From the NCBI RefSeq assembly GCF_025370935.1, contig NC_133497.1, forward strand, positions 2,853,830 through 2,917,829: DNA of 64,000 nucleotides. The letters are read 5' to 3'. Each line of letters starts with the position of its first letter. Position 1 is the stretch's first letter. The notes beneath the pieces were generated by a model. That model saw nothing but the letters and a program-made list of their open reading frames with translations, was not told the DNA's origin and did not search any database. The position numbers and the translations under genes are program-made. Origin of the DNA: Choristoneura fumiferana. Lineage: Eukaryota > Arthropoda > Insecta > Lepidoptera > Tortricidae. This document shows, one piece after another, positions 38,201 to 51,088 of the stretch.

Positions 38201-41200
38201 ATCTAATTTGCGAAATGCGAATAAACGTTTTTATTTCTATTTCTATTTTTAAATCATGAAATGGCGGCGTTTCATGATATGCCTAGGAATTTCATGATTT
38301 GCCTAAATGTCACTAGGCAAATCGTTAAACGGTGAGTTTTGAACGATATGGCGGATATCCTTTAGCCAATTCATGAAAAGGCGCCATTTCACGATATGCC
38401 TAGGAATTTCGTGATCTGGCGGATTTTACGATCGGCCGCCGACATATATAACTGATGGGAAATTATCACCACCGCCCCTGAACAAGTAGGTTCCAACTAC
38501 TCAAGGAGAGTCATTGTTAAACTACAAACTGGCAATGATCAAAGACAAAATTATAATAATGGGAACCTTTCAGCATATTGTACGTATTTGATTAGTATCA
38601 AACTAAAAAGGAATTTTCAATTCAGGTCGAGACGGTTTGGTACGGACAGAAATAAATTGAGCAATCCTATAGAGGAAGTATTTTGGAATCTGAGAGAATC
38701 GGAGCAGTGCAGCGGCCAAGTTGAGAAAATAATTGGGTACAATGCAAAAAATCTTTATGGAACACCAACACAGGTATACAGTTTTTCAAGATAAGCAAAG
38801 GTAGCCTTATCGAAATTGAAAATACAAACTGAAATATAGATGCACAGAAAAAACAGAAAAATAAGACCATCACTGGGAATCGAACCCAGGTGCTCGTAAT
38901 CCGTACCGCGTGCTATAACCGCTACAACCACTGATGGTCAACGGTACCGACACGAATTTCCCTATGCACCTCATATCTCAGCTTGTGTTTCTTACTTAGT
39001 CACTTAAGCAGCGACGCTAGCGACATCTATGCCGTAGCCCTCAACGAGAAACTATTTCGGCATTCCATTGGAACTAACCGCTCACCCGGACAAGAGATAT
39101 CGTTACTAAGCAATCAAATTAAGATTGGTTTTTGTATTTTTTATTTCAATTCCAAATTTTTACTTTTACGGTCATCCCGTAAAACCGAAATTGAATTCCA
39201 AAAAACCAATCTTAGTAGCCTTATCGCTTCAGAGCGAGCTTTTCTAGGCTACCTTTACAATAAACTGAAGTAAGGATTAGAGATTAGCAGTGCCCTTAGT
39301 GTAAGTTTTTGGTTACAAAATACGTCTCGATCGCGTTCGCGTTAAAATCTCAATTTATATGGAAACACGAACAGTGCCTCTAGCGGAACGTTGGCGATGT
39401 TCGTGTTTCCATACAAATTGAGATTTAAGCGCGTACGCGATCGAGACGTATTTTGTAACCGAAAACTTACACTAAGGGCACAGGTGGTGCAATTTACAGT
39501 AGGTTAGAGTAATGGTTGGAGTATAGGTGGGTCGATTCCTAGATAACAAAAACTATTAGGGGCTGTTTCAACACCCATTGATTAGTTTTATTTGACGGAT
39601 AAATGTGATGCTGTCTCCGTCTATTCGAACAAAACAAACAGAGACAGCATTACATTTATCCGTCAGATAAATTTAATCAATGGATGGATAAACAGGTTCT
39701 TTTCAATTTTTTCTGCAAATATTCTTTGCAGCACAAACAGTGTCATATTAATTAATTTTAATATTATAATTCTCATTTAGAACTGTCAAAGAGGTAAATC
39801 CTGACCAGAAATATCTATACGCCATGTTGCGGAATTTCATTGGAACTAATTTCTTACACTGGCAACAATTTTAATGATTGTCAGTGTCACTGTGGCGGTT
39901 TCTTTGAACAATAACAAAAAATACCCAAAAACGATTAGTAGTCAACAACGGATCATTGTAAATAATGTTTATAATGAACTACTGAAAAAAACGCTTGGGG
40001 AATGAAATTATTTCACTACAAAACCTTTCCATTAACTCAGAGCTAGTAGTAGTAGAGTTGTTCTTTAAAAATATGCTCTGTCCATCGGAGGACAATTTTG
40101 CCAGTGTCTAGTAGTTTTTGCGTTGTACGGTAAAAAAATTCTAGAAAACGAATAGAGAGTAATGGTGGATGAACGACAGGTTAACGTTGTAGACAAGTCA
40201 AGATGTCATTGTTCCGACTATACTGCAGGGCTACTGCGAAACTCGAAGTTCGTGTCGTGCGGTCCCTCTGATACTTATACTATTTAATACGAGAGCAAGA
40301 GGGACGGTACGATACGAACTTCGGTTTTCGAATTACGGAGAAGGCCCTCTGAACTATTGCCATATAAATAAGAACAATAGCGCCCTCTGGACAATAGTCA
40401 TATATTTTTGGTTTACCTTTATATGCATGTTATTTATAAGATATTGCATCTATTTCTGTTTGTTTTCTAAATACATAACAGTAAGACTATTTCGTAAGAA
40501 AAAATTAACGCAAATTTAGCATAATTAAGTAATTATCATCTCTTGCCAGTATAAGAGGGTTTGGTTGGCAGTTCCAATGCGGGCCCAGTGCGGATTGGGA
40601 ACTTCACATACAGCGTTAAATTCCTACGCCGGAGTGTGCGGGATTCCTCACGCTGTTTTCCTTCACCATAAAGCTCGTGGTATCGGAACATTTTTCATGG
40701 AACTTGGCGGTGTTTTTACAATATCTGTAATACGATTCTGACTTACTTGAGGAGATCAATAAAGTCCAAGCTGTGTATCATGGAAGCGTTACGAACTATG
40801 TTGTCTGCGTCGATGCCTTTCCTTGAGATTCGCAGAAGCAACTGTAATCAATATAGTATTTTATGCAACTGTATCGTAATAGGGATCCTTAGAACACGAG
40901 TGTGGGTTTATGAAACGAGGCGTAGCCGAGTTTCATAATAGGGTCACATGAGTGTTTTAAGGCATAATTACGTACAGTTGCATACAATATTTTATCTATA
41001 TCCATATCTATCTATAACCATTGAGAATGACCTGCATTAACGAGAACTAGGTAGGTATGTCTGCGCCCGCGACGACCTGCTGCTGCAGCACGTCCACGTG
41101 CATACGGAATCTTCCAAGTTTAGGTATATTTTATACCTTAGACTGCTATTTACTCATAAACTACTAATAATTCTCAAGCAAACTTAGCCGTTATAGTTTT

Positions 41201-44200
41201 CCTTGAAAGTGTGATATACTTACTACTTACCATCCTGAATTTTTACAAATTTTTCCACCCACCGGTTTAGATTTTAGAGGGGGGGACGCTCGATTTTAAT
41301 GAAAATTTGCACTTTAAAGTTGAATATTTCGCAAACAAATCACTAAATCGAAAAATCACCCCCTCTTTACGTCTATGGGACGTACCCTAAAAATTTTTTT
41401 TATTGTACCATTTTGTCGGCATACCTTACATATAAGCCGCGGACGGACGGACAGACAGACAGACATGGCGAAACTATAAGGGTTCCGTTTTTGCCATTTT
41501 GGCTACGGAACCCTAAAAACTGTATCAGAATATTCGGCCATTTTTTTGAAACGTTCGAATTTTTAAGTAATCGCCCATATTCACATACCGCATACGCTGT
41601 GTTCTTCAGGTCTCCCTGTGTGTTGCTGTTGATGCCATCAGTCGGGTCCGTATATCCTTGAGACACGTATTGGACGCTCATTTGCGTCACGTTCAACTTG
41701 TCTATTTGGTCGCGGCGACGCTCCGATTTGTAGTTCAGGGATAATCTAGAAAATTATAATAATAATAATAATGAAGCCGTGGTGGCCTAGGAAGCCGTGG
41801 TGGCCTAGGAAGCCGTGGTGGCCTAGTGGTTTGACCTATCGCCTCTCAAGCAGAGGGTCGTGGGTTCAAACCCCGGCTCGCACCTCTGAGTTTTTCGAAA
41901 TTCATGTGCGGAATTACATTTGAAATTTACCACGAGCTTTGCGGTGAAGGAAAACATCGTGAGGAAACCTGCACAAACCTGCGAAGCGATTCAATGGTGC
42001 GTGCGAAGTTCAAGCCCTCTTGTTCTGAGAGGAGGCCTGTGCCCAGCAGTGGGACGTATATAAGCTGGGATGAATAATAAAACATAGGACGGTTTTCTCC
42101 AAAACAATTTTAGCGTGATACAAAAGTAATTTATTAATTTATTTTTATATTTTAGAGAGTCAACGGGGCAATGCGGCTAGTGTTTTAAGCGACGAAAAAA
42201 AACGCGTATATTTTTTTTTTTTTATTTATGACCACGCTTAACTTTTTTCAGAGTACTCCGATTTTGATAATTATTTTTTTATTGGAAAGCGTATTCCCCG
42301 AGGGTGGTCCGGTCTTATTTAAATTTGGAAAAAAATCCTTCCCTAAGGGTAGAGACACAGAGGATGATTGATTGATCTGTCACTGATTGTAATGCATGAC
42401 CGGGCATAACTTTTTACACAGTACGATTTTGAAGTTGGTACTATAAAATTTGGAAAAAAAATACCCCAAAAGGTGGGAAAAAAAGTATAAAATAAAAACT
42501 TTTTAACAAAAAAATTAAACCGCCGAAAAAACCCAGAAATCGAACCCAGGACCTCAAGCTTCTTAATCGGGTTCTCTAACCACTGAGTACTTCCATTTGT
42601 GTAGCAGAACCTGTGTTTTAATATTTTGCTCCTGTTACAGGGCCCACTCGGTATACGTCCCACTGCAGGGCGCAGACTTCCTCTCAGAACGAGATTGGGA
42701 GTTCTACACAAACAATTGAATTTCTTCTCTAGTGCCAGGCTTCATCTCGATGTTTTTTGTTTGTCTCTGTGTGAATTGACTCAGAAACTGTACTTACATG
42801 GAGTTGACCGACAATATGCGATCCTGCACTTTATACAAGGAAGTTCCTTTCATATCCAAGCTTTTTAGCCCTATTTTATCGTCAAATTCATACACCCTTT
42901 CTGCCGTAGCGATGACATCGGGCTGGAATACAATACAATATAATGATACACTTAAATGCTTAATAGATCTTATAAAATTAAGAGAGGAATACTCAGCAAG
43001 CTTTTGTGTTCTCTGATCGCTAGAAGCTGGCCGTCTTCAAATCTAATGTAGGGCTATCGTTTTTTGTCTTTCTAGATGGCGCCACTGTTGCGTGAGATTT
43101 TAAGTGTGGCTTTCAAAGTCTGTTATTACGGGCGTGAAAACAAAGTTTAGACTAAAATCATATTTAATGCACCTTAAAACCGTACCATAAAAATATCGAG
43201 CTACCACAGTGTTGCGTAAACCCGTTTTGTTCGGAAAAAAAAGGAGGACAAAAGTTACCCAAGGACAAAACTGTCTCAAAACACAGACATTCATTACCCC
43301 GTAACGCATAATGGCCATAATTAATTTCAGGTAATGCAAAATATTCACAAAATTATTCTAATTATAAATAAAACCGCGTAGCTCACCCAAAAACTATGAG
43401 ATTTGACATTTCGGAGACCTCACGCTACACTAGCGCCTCTAGCGGCGAATTCATACGCGATAGCCCTCATTGGGCCTTTATAGGGCAAGCGTGCTCCATG
43501 TTAGCCCATGTCTTCGCTTACCATCACGCATATGCATTTGTGGTCAAATGCAGGCCTATTTTTGTATAAAAAACCGGCCAAGAGCATGTCGGACACGCCC
43601 GAAATAGGGTTCCGTAGCCATTATGAAAAAATTAAGTAATATTTTTCTAAGGATTTTATATTTTGCACGGAATATTCTAAGTTTAGATATATTTTATACC
43701 TTAGGCTGCTATTTACTCTTAAACTACTAATAATTCTCAAGCAAACTTAACCGTTATAGTTTTTCCTTTAAAGTTTGATATACCTACTACCATCCTGAAT
43801 TTTTTCATGTTTTTTCACCCACCGGTTTAGATTTTAGAGGGGGGGGACGCTCGATTTTAATGAAAATTTGCACTTTAAAGTTGAATATTTCGCAAACAAA
43901 TCGCTGAATCGAAAAATCGTCTAATCCAACCCCTAATGGTTTTAAAATACCTATCCAACGATATCCCACACTATAGGGTTGGATGAGAAAAAAAAATCAC
44001 CCTCACTTTACGTCTATGGGAGGTACCCTAAAAATTTTTTTAGTTTTTTATTGTACCATTTTGTCGGCATAGTTTGCATATATATCCGTGCAAAATTACA
44101 GCTTTCTAGCATTGAAAGTCCCTGAGCAAAGCCGCGGACGGACAGACAGACAGACATGGCGAAACTATAAGGGTTCCGTTTTTGCCATAATAATAATAGC

Positions 44201-47200
44201 GCGGCAAAGAATCTGGTTTCTCTAGACACAGATATTAGACAATTTTAAGTTAACTTTCATTCTAAAATTATTTGCTGGTAGGTAATTAATTAATCTAAAA
44301 TAGACATCGACAACCCTAAGCGTCCGCGCCGGCATAGGCAGTTCAGTCTCCTAAAGAGTTGGAGTGTGCATACTTGTTCTCTTTTACTATGGTCTATGGA
44401 TAATTTTTAGATTATGTGGACGTCCTATGGCTGACAGGTGATGAATACTTACGACTCCCACTAGGTCATCGTACTGGGCGTTGCCAAATACGTTGACAGA
44501 ACTCCACGAGCGTTCAGCGGACGCAGGCAACAGCTGCGAGTTTGTATACTTGCGTATGGTGCGGCCTTGGTTGAAGCATACTGCTACACACGTCGCGTAG
44601 AGACATGGCTGGACAAAAAAGAGTAATGTAAAGAAGGATTCACTAATGTTTCGCCGAAACTTGTTTGGCTAAAGCAATCACAATCAAAGTTTCACACACT
44701 ACTCAATTAATCAGGCCTGTCTGTTCCAGTCAAATTTTGGCGTATTGAAAATACAAACTGAAATATAAATGCATAGAAAAACCAGAAAAATAAGACCAGC
44801 GCTGGGAATCGAACCCAGGTCCTCGGCATTACGTGCCACGTACCACCACTGGACAGTGATACAGACACGAATTTCTCCTATGCACCACATATCTCAGCTT
44901 GTTTGTTTTCTTATTTAGTCACTTAAGCAGCGACACTAGCGACATCTATGCTGTAGCCCTCATCGAGAAACTCTCAGCACCCCATTGGAACTAATCACTC
45001 ACCCGGACAAGAGATGTCGTTATTAAGCAATCAAATTTAGATTGGTTTTTTGGAATCGGGATGACCGTAAAGTAACAAAAAATTTGGAATTGATATAAAA
45101 AATACAAAAAGATTCCAAAAAACCAATCTTCAGTTACGTATTTTTCATTACACAAAAAGGGCCGTAAGGACAAACTTAGGGATTTAATTTTTTTTTAATG
45201 TTGTAAATGTATTCCTTCGTCTTCGGAGCAACGCGACTCAGCGGCTGCTGCAACACGCGCACTGCGCGCCGCCGCTCTGCTCGCGCGAAGACGAAGGGCT
45301 ACGGATTAGCCCGAAACATGTCGAGCTAAACTCGATTTAAGACGTGAGTTATCCGGGTCAATATATTTAATATGAGTGAGTCTCACGGTAGTTTCATGTT
45401 CAAAATTGTAAATGTATTGTTAAATTCGATAGAATGTTCAAGTTTGTCTGCACCTTATACTTAGTAATATATGATGGCTTACCGTTTAACTTAAAAAAAA
45501 GTAGTACCTAAATATAATACTTGATAAATTGCCTCTTGAGTCAATACAAATTAAAATTTGCCTCTCGTCACTTTTCTTTGTACCCCAGCAACCCCTTTGA
45601 AAAATGAGTAGGGTTTGACTTGTGATTAAACTAATTTGAAGAAGATATTGTACCTTTAAAAAACTGACCAAGAGCGTATAGAGTTCCGTAGCCTTTACGA
45701 CAAAAACATATTTTTAAAGGATTTTGTATTGAGTACGGATTCTTCAAGTTTAGGTACGTTACTTATTTTATACCTTAGGCTGCTATTTACTCTTAAACTG
45801 CTAATAATTCTCAAGCAATCGTAACCGTATAATTTTCCTTGTAAATTTGATATACTTACTACTTACCATCCTGAATTTCTGCCAATTTTTCTACCCAACA
45901 GTTTACGCTCGATTTTAATGAAAATTTGCACTTCAAAGTTAAATATTTTGCAAACAGATTACTGAACACAATGGCTTTAAAAGACCTATCCAACGACACC
46001 CCACATTATAGGGTTAGCCGAGAAAAAAATCACCCCCACTTTACGTCTATGGAAGGACTACCCTAAAATACTTTTTTTTAGTTCTTATTTTTATTTTACC
46101 ACTTGGTCGGCGTGATAGCCAGATAGACGGACAAACATGGCGAACTATAAGGCTTCCTAGTTGCCTACGGAACCCTAAAAATGTGGTCATCTAGTTACTT
46201 ATTTTGCGAAGCTATTATTATTTTGGGGTTAATTCATGCTTGATTAAATTTGGTAGTTCTACGAGCGTTTTAACCGCTATTAGTTTAGAGAGACCGTAAG
46301 CAAAAAATAATAATTGTACCGTATGCACGCAGTATGTCGTTTTTCTCAAAAATGTTCGTAAAAGTCTACATTATTCCTTACATATCAGAAGGCCAAGTGC
46401 TTAGTTTATGGTCAGCGAGAAATTAAAAACTTAAAAAGATTGCAGGCGCGCTAGCAAACTTTTTAAAAAGCGAAAACGGCCGTGGTAATTTTGGCACAAG
46501 TCGTATACAGCGAACACAAATGGCTGCTATCAGTTATTTTGTTGGAACTCCTCTTTTTTATTGGATCTGAAACAACTTGTGGTGTTTTCGGTGGAAAAAT
46601 ACACCTGCTGTTTTTTTTTTTATGAAACAGAGGCGGGAAAACATAAAAAAATTTATTGGAATAAAATTAAAAGTCATAATATATTTTGTTGAGAAAAGGT
46701 TTATTCTAATTCAGTTTTTTTTTCCTTCACCATTTTTGAGAAAAGCTTTATATTAGTCTCGGCTGGAATAGCAATTACTGGCTTCGTATTAGTTAAACGG
46801 ACTCGCAAGTGCGTCCGTTTAACCCTCATACTTGCCAGCAATTGCCTATATACTTCCAGGCCACGACAATAATCTACTATTATAAAATCCTTCCATTCTA
46901 CCTGACTCATTTCCTCAGTATAAGCGACAGGAAACGATAGCGGTTGACATGCTCGTAAAACTACCCTTAAGTTTTTGTAATAAGTAACAATTGTAAACCG
47001 ATTATTGATGTGCTACTGCGACTTACCTCTTTATAAGTATGGTTGTTAAGCTGAAAGTTGAGAGACAGCGCTCGCTTCATGTTCTGCGACCAAAGGGGCT
47101 CATCGGATTTAATATAGACGGAGTTTATAAGACCATGTTCCTGTGAAAAAAAGACATTAATTTACTCAATTTTATAAATTATAAACTCTTGACATATCAT

Positions 47201-50200
47201 GTTAATTTCTTTTGTACAATAAAGAGTTTACATACTTACATACATACATAAAATTGCAGTTGTGTAATGAAACAGTTGGCAAACAATAAATTCTGCGACA
47301 ACGCAGACCCCGAATTCAAGATTAGAGAGATAAGGAAATTCTTCCGTGTGACGTCACATACAAGTACAGTCAATCCCACATTCATACAGACCAAGGTAGA
47401 AAACGTATTAATCTCACCAAACGTGTGGTTCGCCGACATAAAGTTTCAGTTTATTTTTCCAAAAAAAAAAACTATCTATCTATAGTAGTGAGCTACATTA
47501 TAAGTCTATTATCGATAAAAAATATAATATGGACCATCCCAGAAAACTTAACATACCCAATTATGCGAACCAATATGGACCTAGTATTAAACTCTCGATA
47601 TTACAAGGTGGGTCCTGTAACAGGAGCAAAAAATTAAACCACAGCTTCCACTCTTCATCTTGAGCTAATTTGACTAACTTTTGAAAATAACTTGTACTTA
47701 ATATGATTTTTGTTATAGTTTAAAATTTTATTGGACAAGCAATATATTATAGGTTTTTACGTGACAGGCGATGTCATTTAGGCTATTGGATGCCGTACAT
47801 TGAAAATAAGTACCATTTAATTTGTTAAATAAAATTTAAAATAAATAAAATTTGTATGGTAAAATTACTTAATTTTTGAAAGTTACAGAACTAAAGTACC
47901 TAGTTCCATTTGAGCAGCATAACCTGGGTTTTAGCTCCTGTTACAGGTCCCACCCGGTATATCGTTAATAATCTTAATCTTACCGTATAGTCAGCTTCCC
48001 AATGCTGAGACATCACAGCATAAATGTCCTTGGCTATTGCTTCCACGTAGTAACCTGTGTTCTTACTGAACTGGGCACCCTGTAGACAAATGTACTACAT
48101 GTATTTAAGAGCTGTAACATGAACTAAACTCATAGAATAAGATATATAATATCTTTAAAAAAAATTAGTCCGGTAGTTAAATTATCTCAAAATTAGCCAC
48201 GTCAAAACTTTTGTCAAATAAACAAAACCGGCCAAGTGCGAGTCGGGCTCGTGCACGAAGGGTTCCGTACCGTTATCTATATAACATTAGACATTAGCAA
48301 AAAATGGCAAAAAAATCACGTTTGTTGTATGGGAGCCCGCCTTAAATATTTATTTTATTCTGTTGTTATAGCGGCAACAGAAATACATAATCTGTGACAA
48401 TTTCAACTATCTAACTATAACGGTTCATGAGATACAGCCTGGTGGCAGACAGAGAGACAGTGGAGCCTTATTAGTAATAGGGTCCCGTTTTTACCCTTTG
48501 TGTACGGAACTAAAGTTCCGCGTGAGGTCACACCTGCATACACTTTTCAATAAGGAGTAACGTAATAATCAATCAAATCAATCAAAATAAATCAATAAAA
48601 CTAAAATTTATAATTACATATAATAATAGCAAGGCTTGATAAATAAAAGGTACCTATTAAGTAAACAATTGTTTCCACTGTTGCTATTTCATTTCCTCGC
48701 CATCGAAGTGAAAAGCAGAGTGTAAAACTCGAGCATTAAACCCATTTTCCCCTCGACGTGTCTATCCACTATCACGTGGGTATTATGAACGTTCCGGGTA
48801 AAATGGCACATTTTATACTATTTTTGTACAATCTACTATTATATTGCACACCACAAATCAGTACAAGATTTTTAAATTGACATAAAATTCAGGGTAGACA
48901 ATAGGCATAAGCAGGCATAAGCTGAGTCGCTTTCCCTTTTAATAGTTTGTACTTTTTAACCGACTTCAAAAAAAGGAGGAGGTTATCAATTTGGTTGTAT
49001 TTTTTTTAATGTTTGTTTCCTCAGAACCAACCAACCGATCAACCGATTTGAATTTTTTTTTTGCGTTCGTCTAGGAATGTGGGTCCCATAAGCACAAAAT
49101 CAGGATCTGATGATTGGATCTTAAGGAAATCGAGGGAACTCTTCAAATGTTGTAGGGACACCTATAGTAAATTGGATATATTTCGTGCATTTGCGCTTGA
49201 AAATCATCATTTGGTGAAGTGGAACTGATGATGAAGACCACAGTTGACCATCGGAGTTACTACTCAATAGCAAGTAGGTATTTCACGGGTTGAAGTTTAA
49301 TTACTTTGACACAGTTGCTATGCAATTTATGCTCCTCGTACTGCATATGGTAAAACGAGTGGTGAAGCATCAAGACTCCTCAATAATTAACGTCTCTGCA
49401 TGGGAAAAAGCAATATCGTAATAGGTGATGAGCAGTTGATATTTAACTATAATTGTAGCTTAGATTATTTACAGTAAAAAGCGTAAAAAAAAAATTACTT
49501 ATATCAAAAAATTTAACCAACTACAAAAAACCTTGAAAATAATTTTCTACCAGTCTGAAGTCGGTCGGTGCCTCAGCACGAGCCAGTGGGAGTGATTGAA
49601 GCCCTATATAAAGTGCGTAGGTGAGGTAGATGACTATAGTCTACTCCTGCTGGCTCGTGCTGAGGCATCGACGGTAGAAAATTATTTTAATGGTTTTTGT
49701 AGACGTTTAAATTTTTTGTTATAAATTTGTAAATAAACTATTGAATAAATCTCTTCTTTTATCTCTTTCAGACAACCATTTGGGTAGACGATACCATACC
49801 TTGACATAGTCCAAACGGTATCGTACTCTAGTGAAGTTATCGTATGCTGTGACCACCAGCTGACCGTCCATTGTCCAGTAGGAGCTGTCCTGAGGAGTTA
49901 AGGAGCCACCGGATACATTGGCGCTGATGTCGTAGGTGTACTCATGGTCTTCGTATGGAAAGAGCAACCGCAGAGACGCTGTTGCTGAAGATATCACTGT
50001 AAACAAGTAATTTTTTTCAAAGTCAAAGTCAAAATATCTTTATTCAATTTAGGCTATAACAAGCACTTATGAATGTCAAAAACAATCTACCACCGGTTCG
50101 GAAAAACCTCTGTTGAGAAGAATCCGGCAAGTAACTCAACGAGGTATATTTTTTTTAAACAGATTTACAGTATTATTAAATGATATCTATACCTACATCA

Positions 50201-51010
50201 CAAGTATTAAACACAACTTTATTTTTAACACAGTAGGTTCGCTATTTAAATAATAATATTTTTGTTAAAAAAATAATTCTTTCTGGTGATCGTACTTTTT
50301 ATTGACTGTACTTGCATTGTCATCAGAACCACATTTCCGTACCAAATTTCAAGTCCTGGCTAGACTACCAGAATGGCACTGCTAGATTATTGTATACGGT
50401 ATTTGACTATTTTGTATATGTTTTATAAATTAAAACTACACAATGTCTGTTATCGAATAGAAAAACAACATTTTAAGCTACCTTTACAAATAACAAAGTT
50501 ATAAAGGTTTGAAATTCAAGATTAGACAGAGAAAGACATACTGGCATGTGACGTCACACGCCAGTACCGCCATACTTGCTGAATAGAGAAAAGCGTTTGA
50601 GAAAGAGACAGGCATATAGATTTTTAAAAAAATCACTATAAATCCAATTTTTCAACCGATTTAAATTTCTCTTCGCTAAATACTATCTGATATCTATATT
50701 TTCATAATATTATTAAGATATGGCAAAATCAGGAGTTGTCAAATACCGTATTGTCACCAGATTTACAGTGTGTCAAATTTTTTGAAAGAGAGGAAACAAA
50801 AAAACATATATTGTCACAAAACACATTAAATAGGTAAGATTTTAAGTCAATCTGACCAGTGGAAGTGGGTCAAATTCATCGCAAGATTTGACCCGCACAT
50901 AACATACTCGTAAGTATACTTCGTTTTTTTAGCATTAGAAAAAGTGTAAACAATCTTTACGAGTCTTTTTTATTGAAAACATTTTAAAAAAACAGCAACT
51001 ATTACTTATA

Positions 51011-51088
<78 letters not shown>

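Noticed and set aside
46701..46910. 69-codon minus-strand frame as an extra exon or small gene
   Set aside because: Exons 4 and 5 already join in phase. No motif, start context or second copy supports it.
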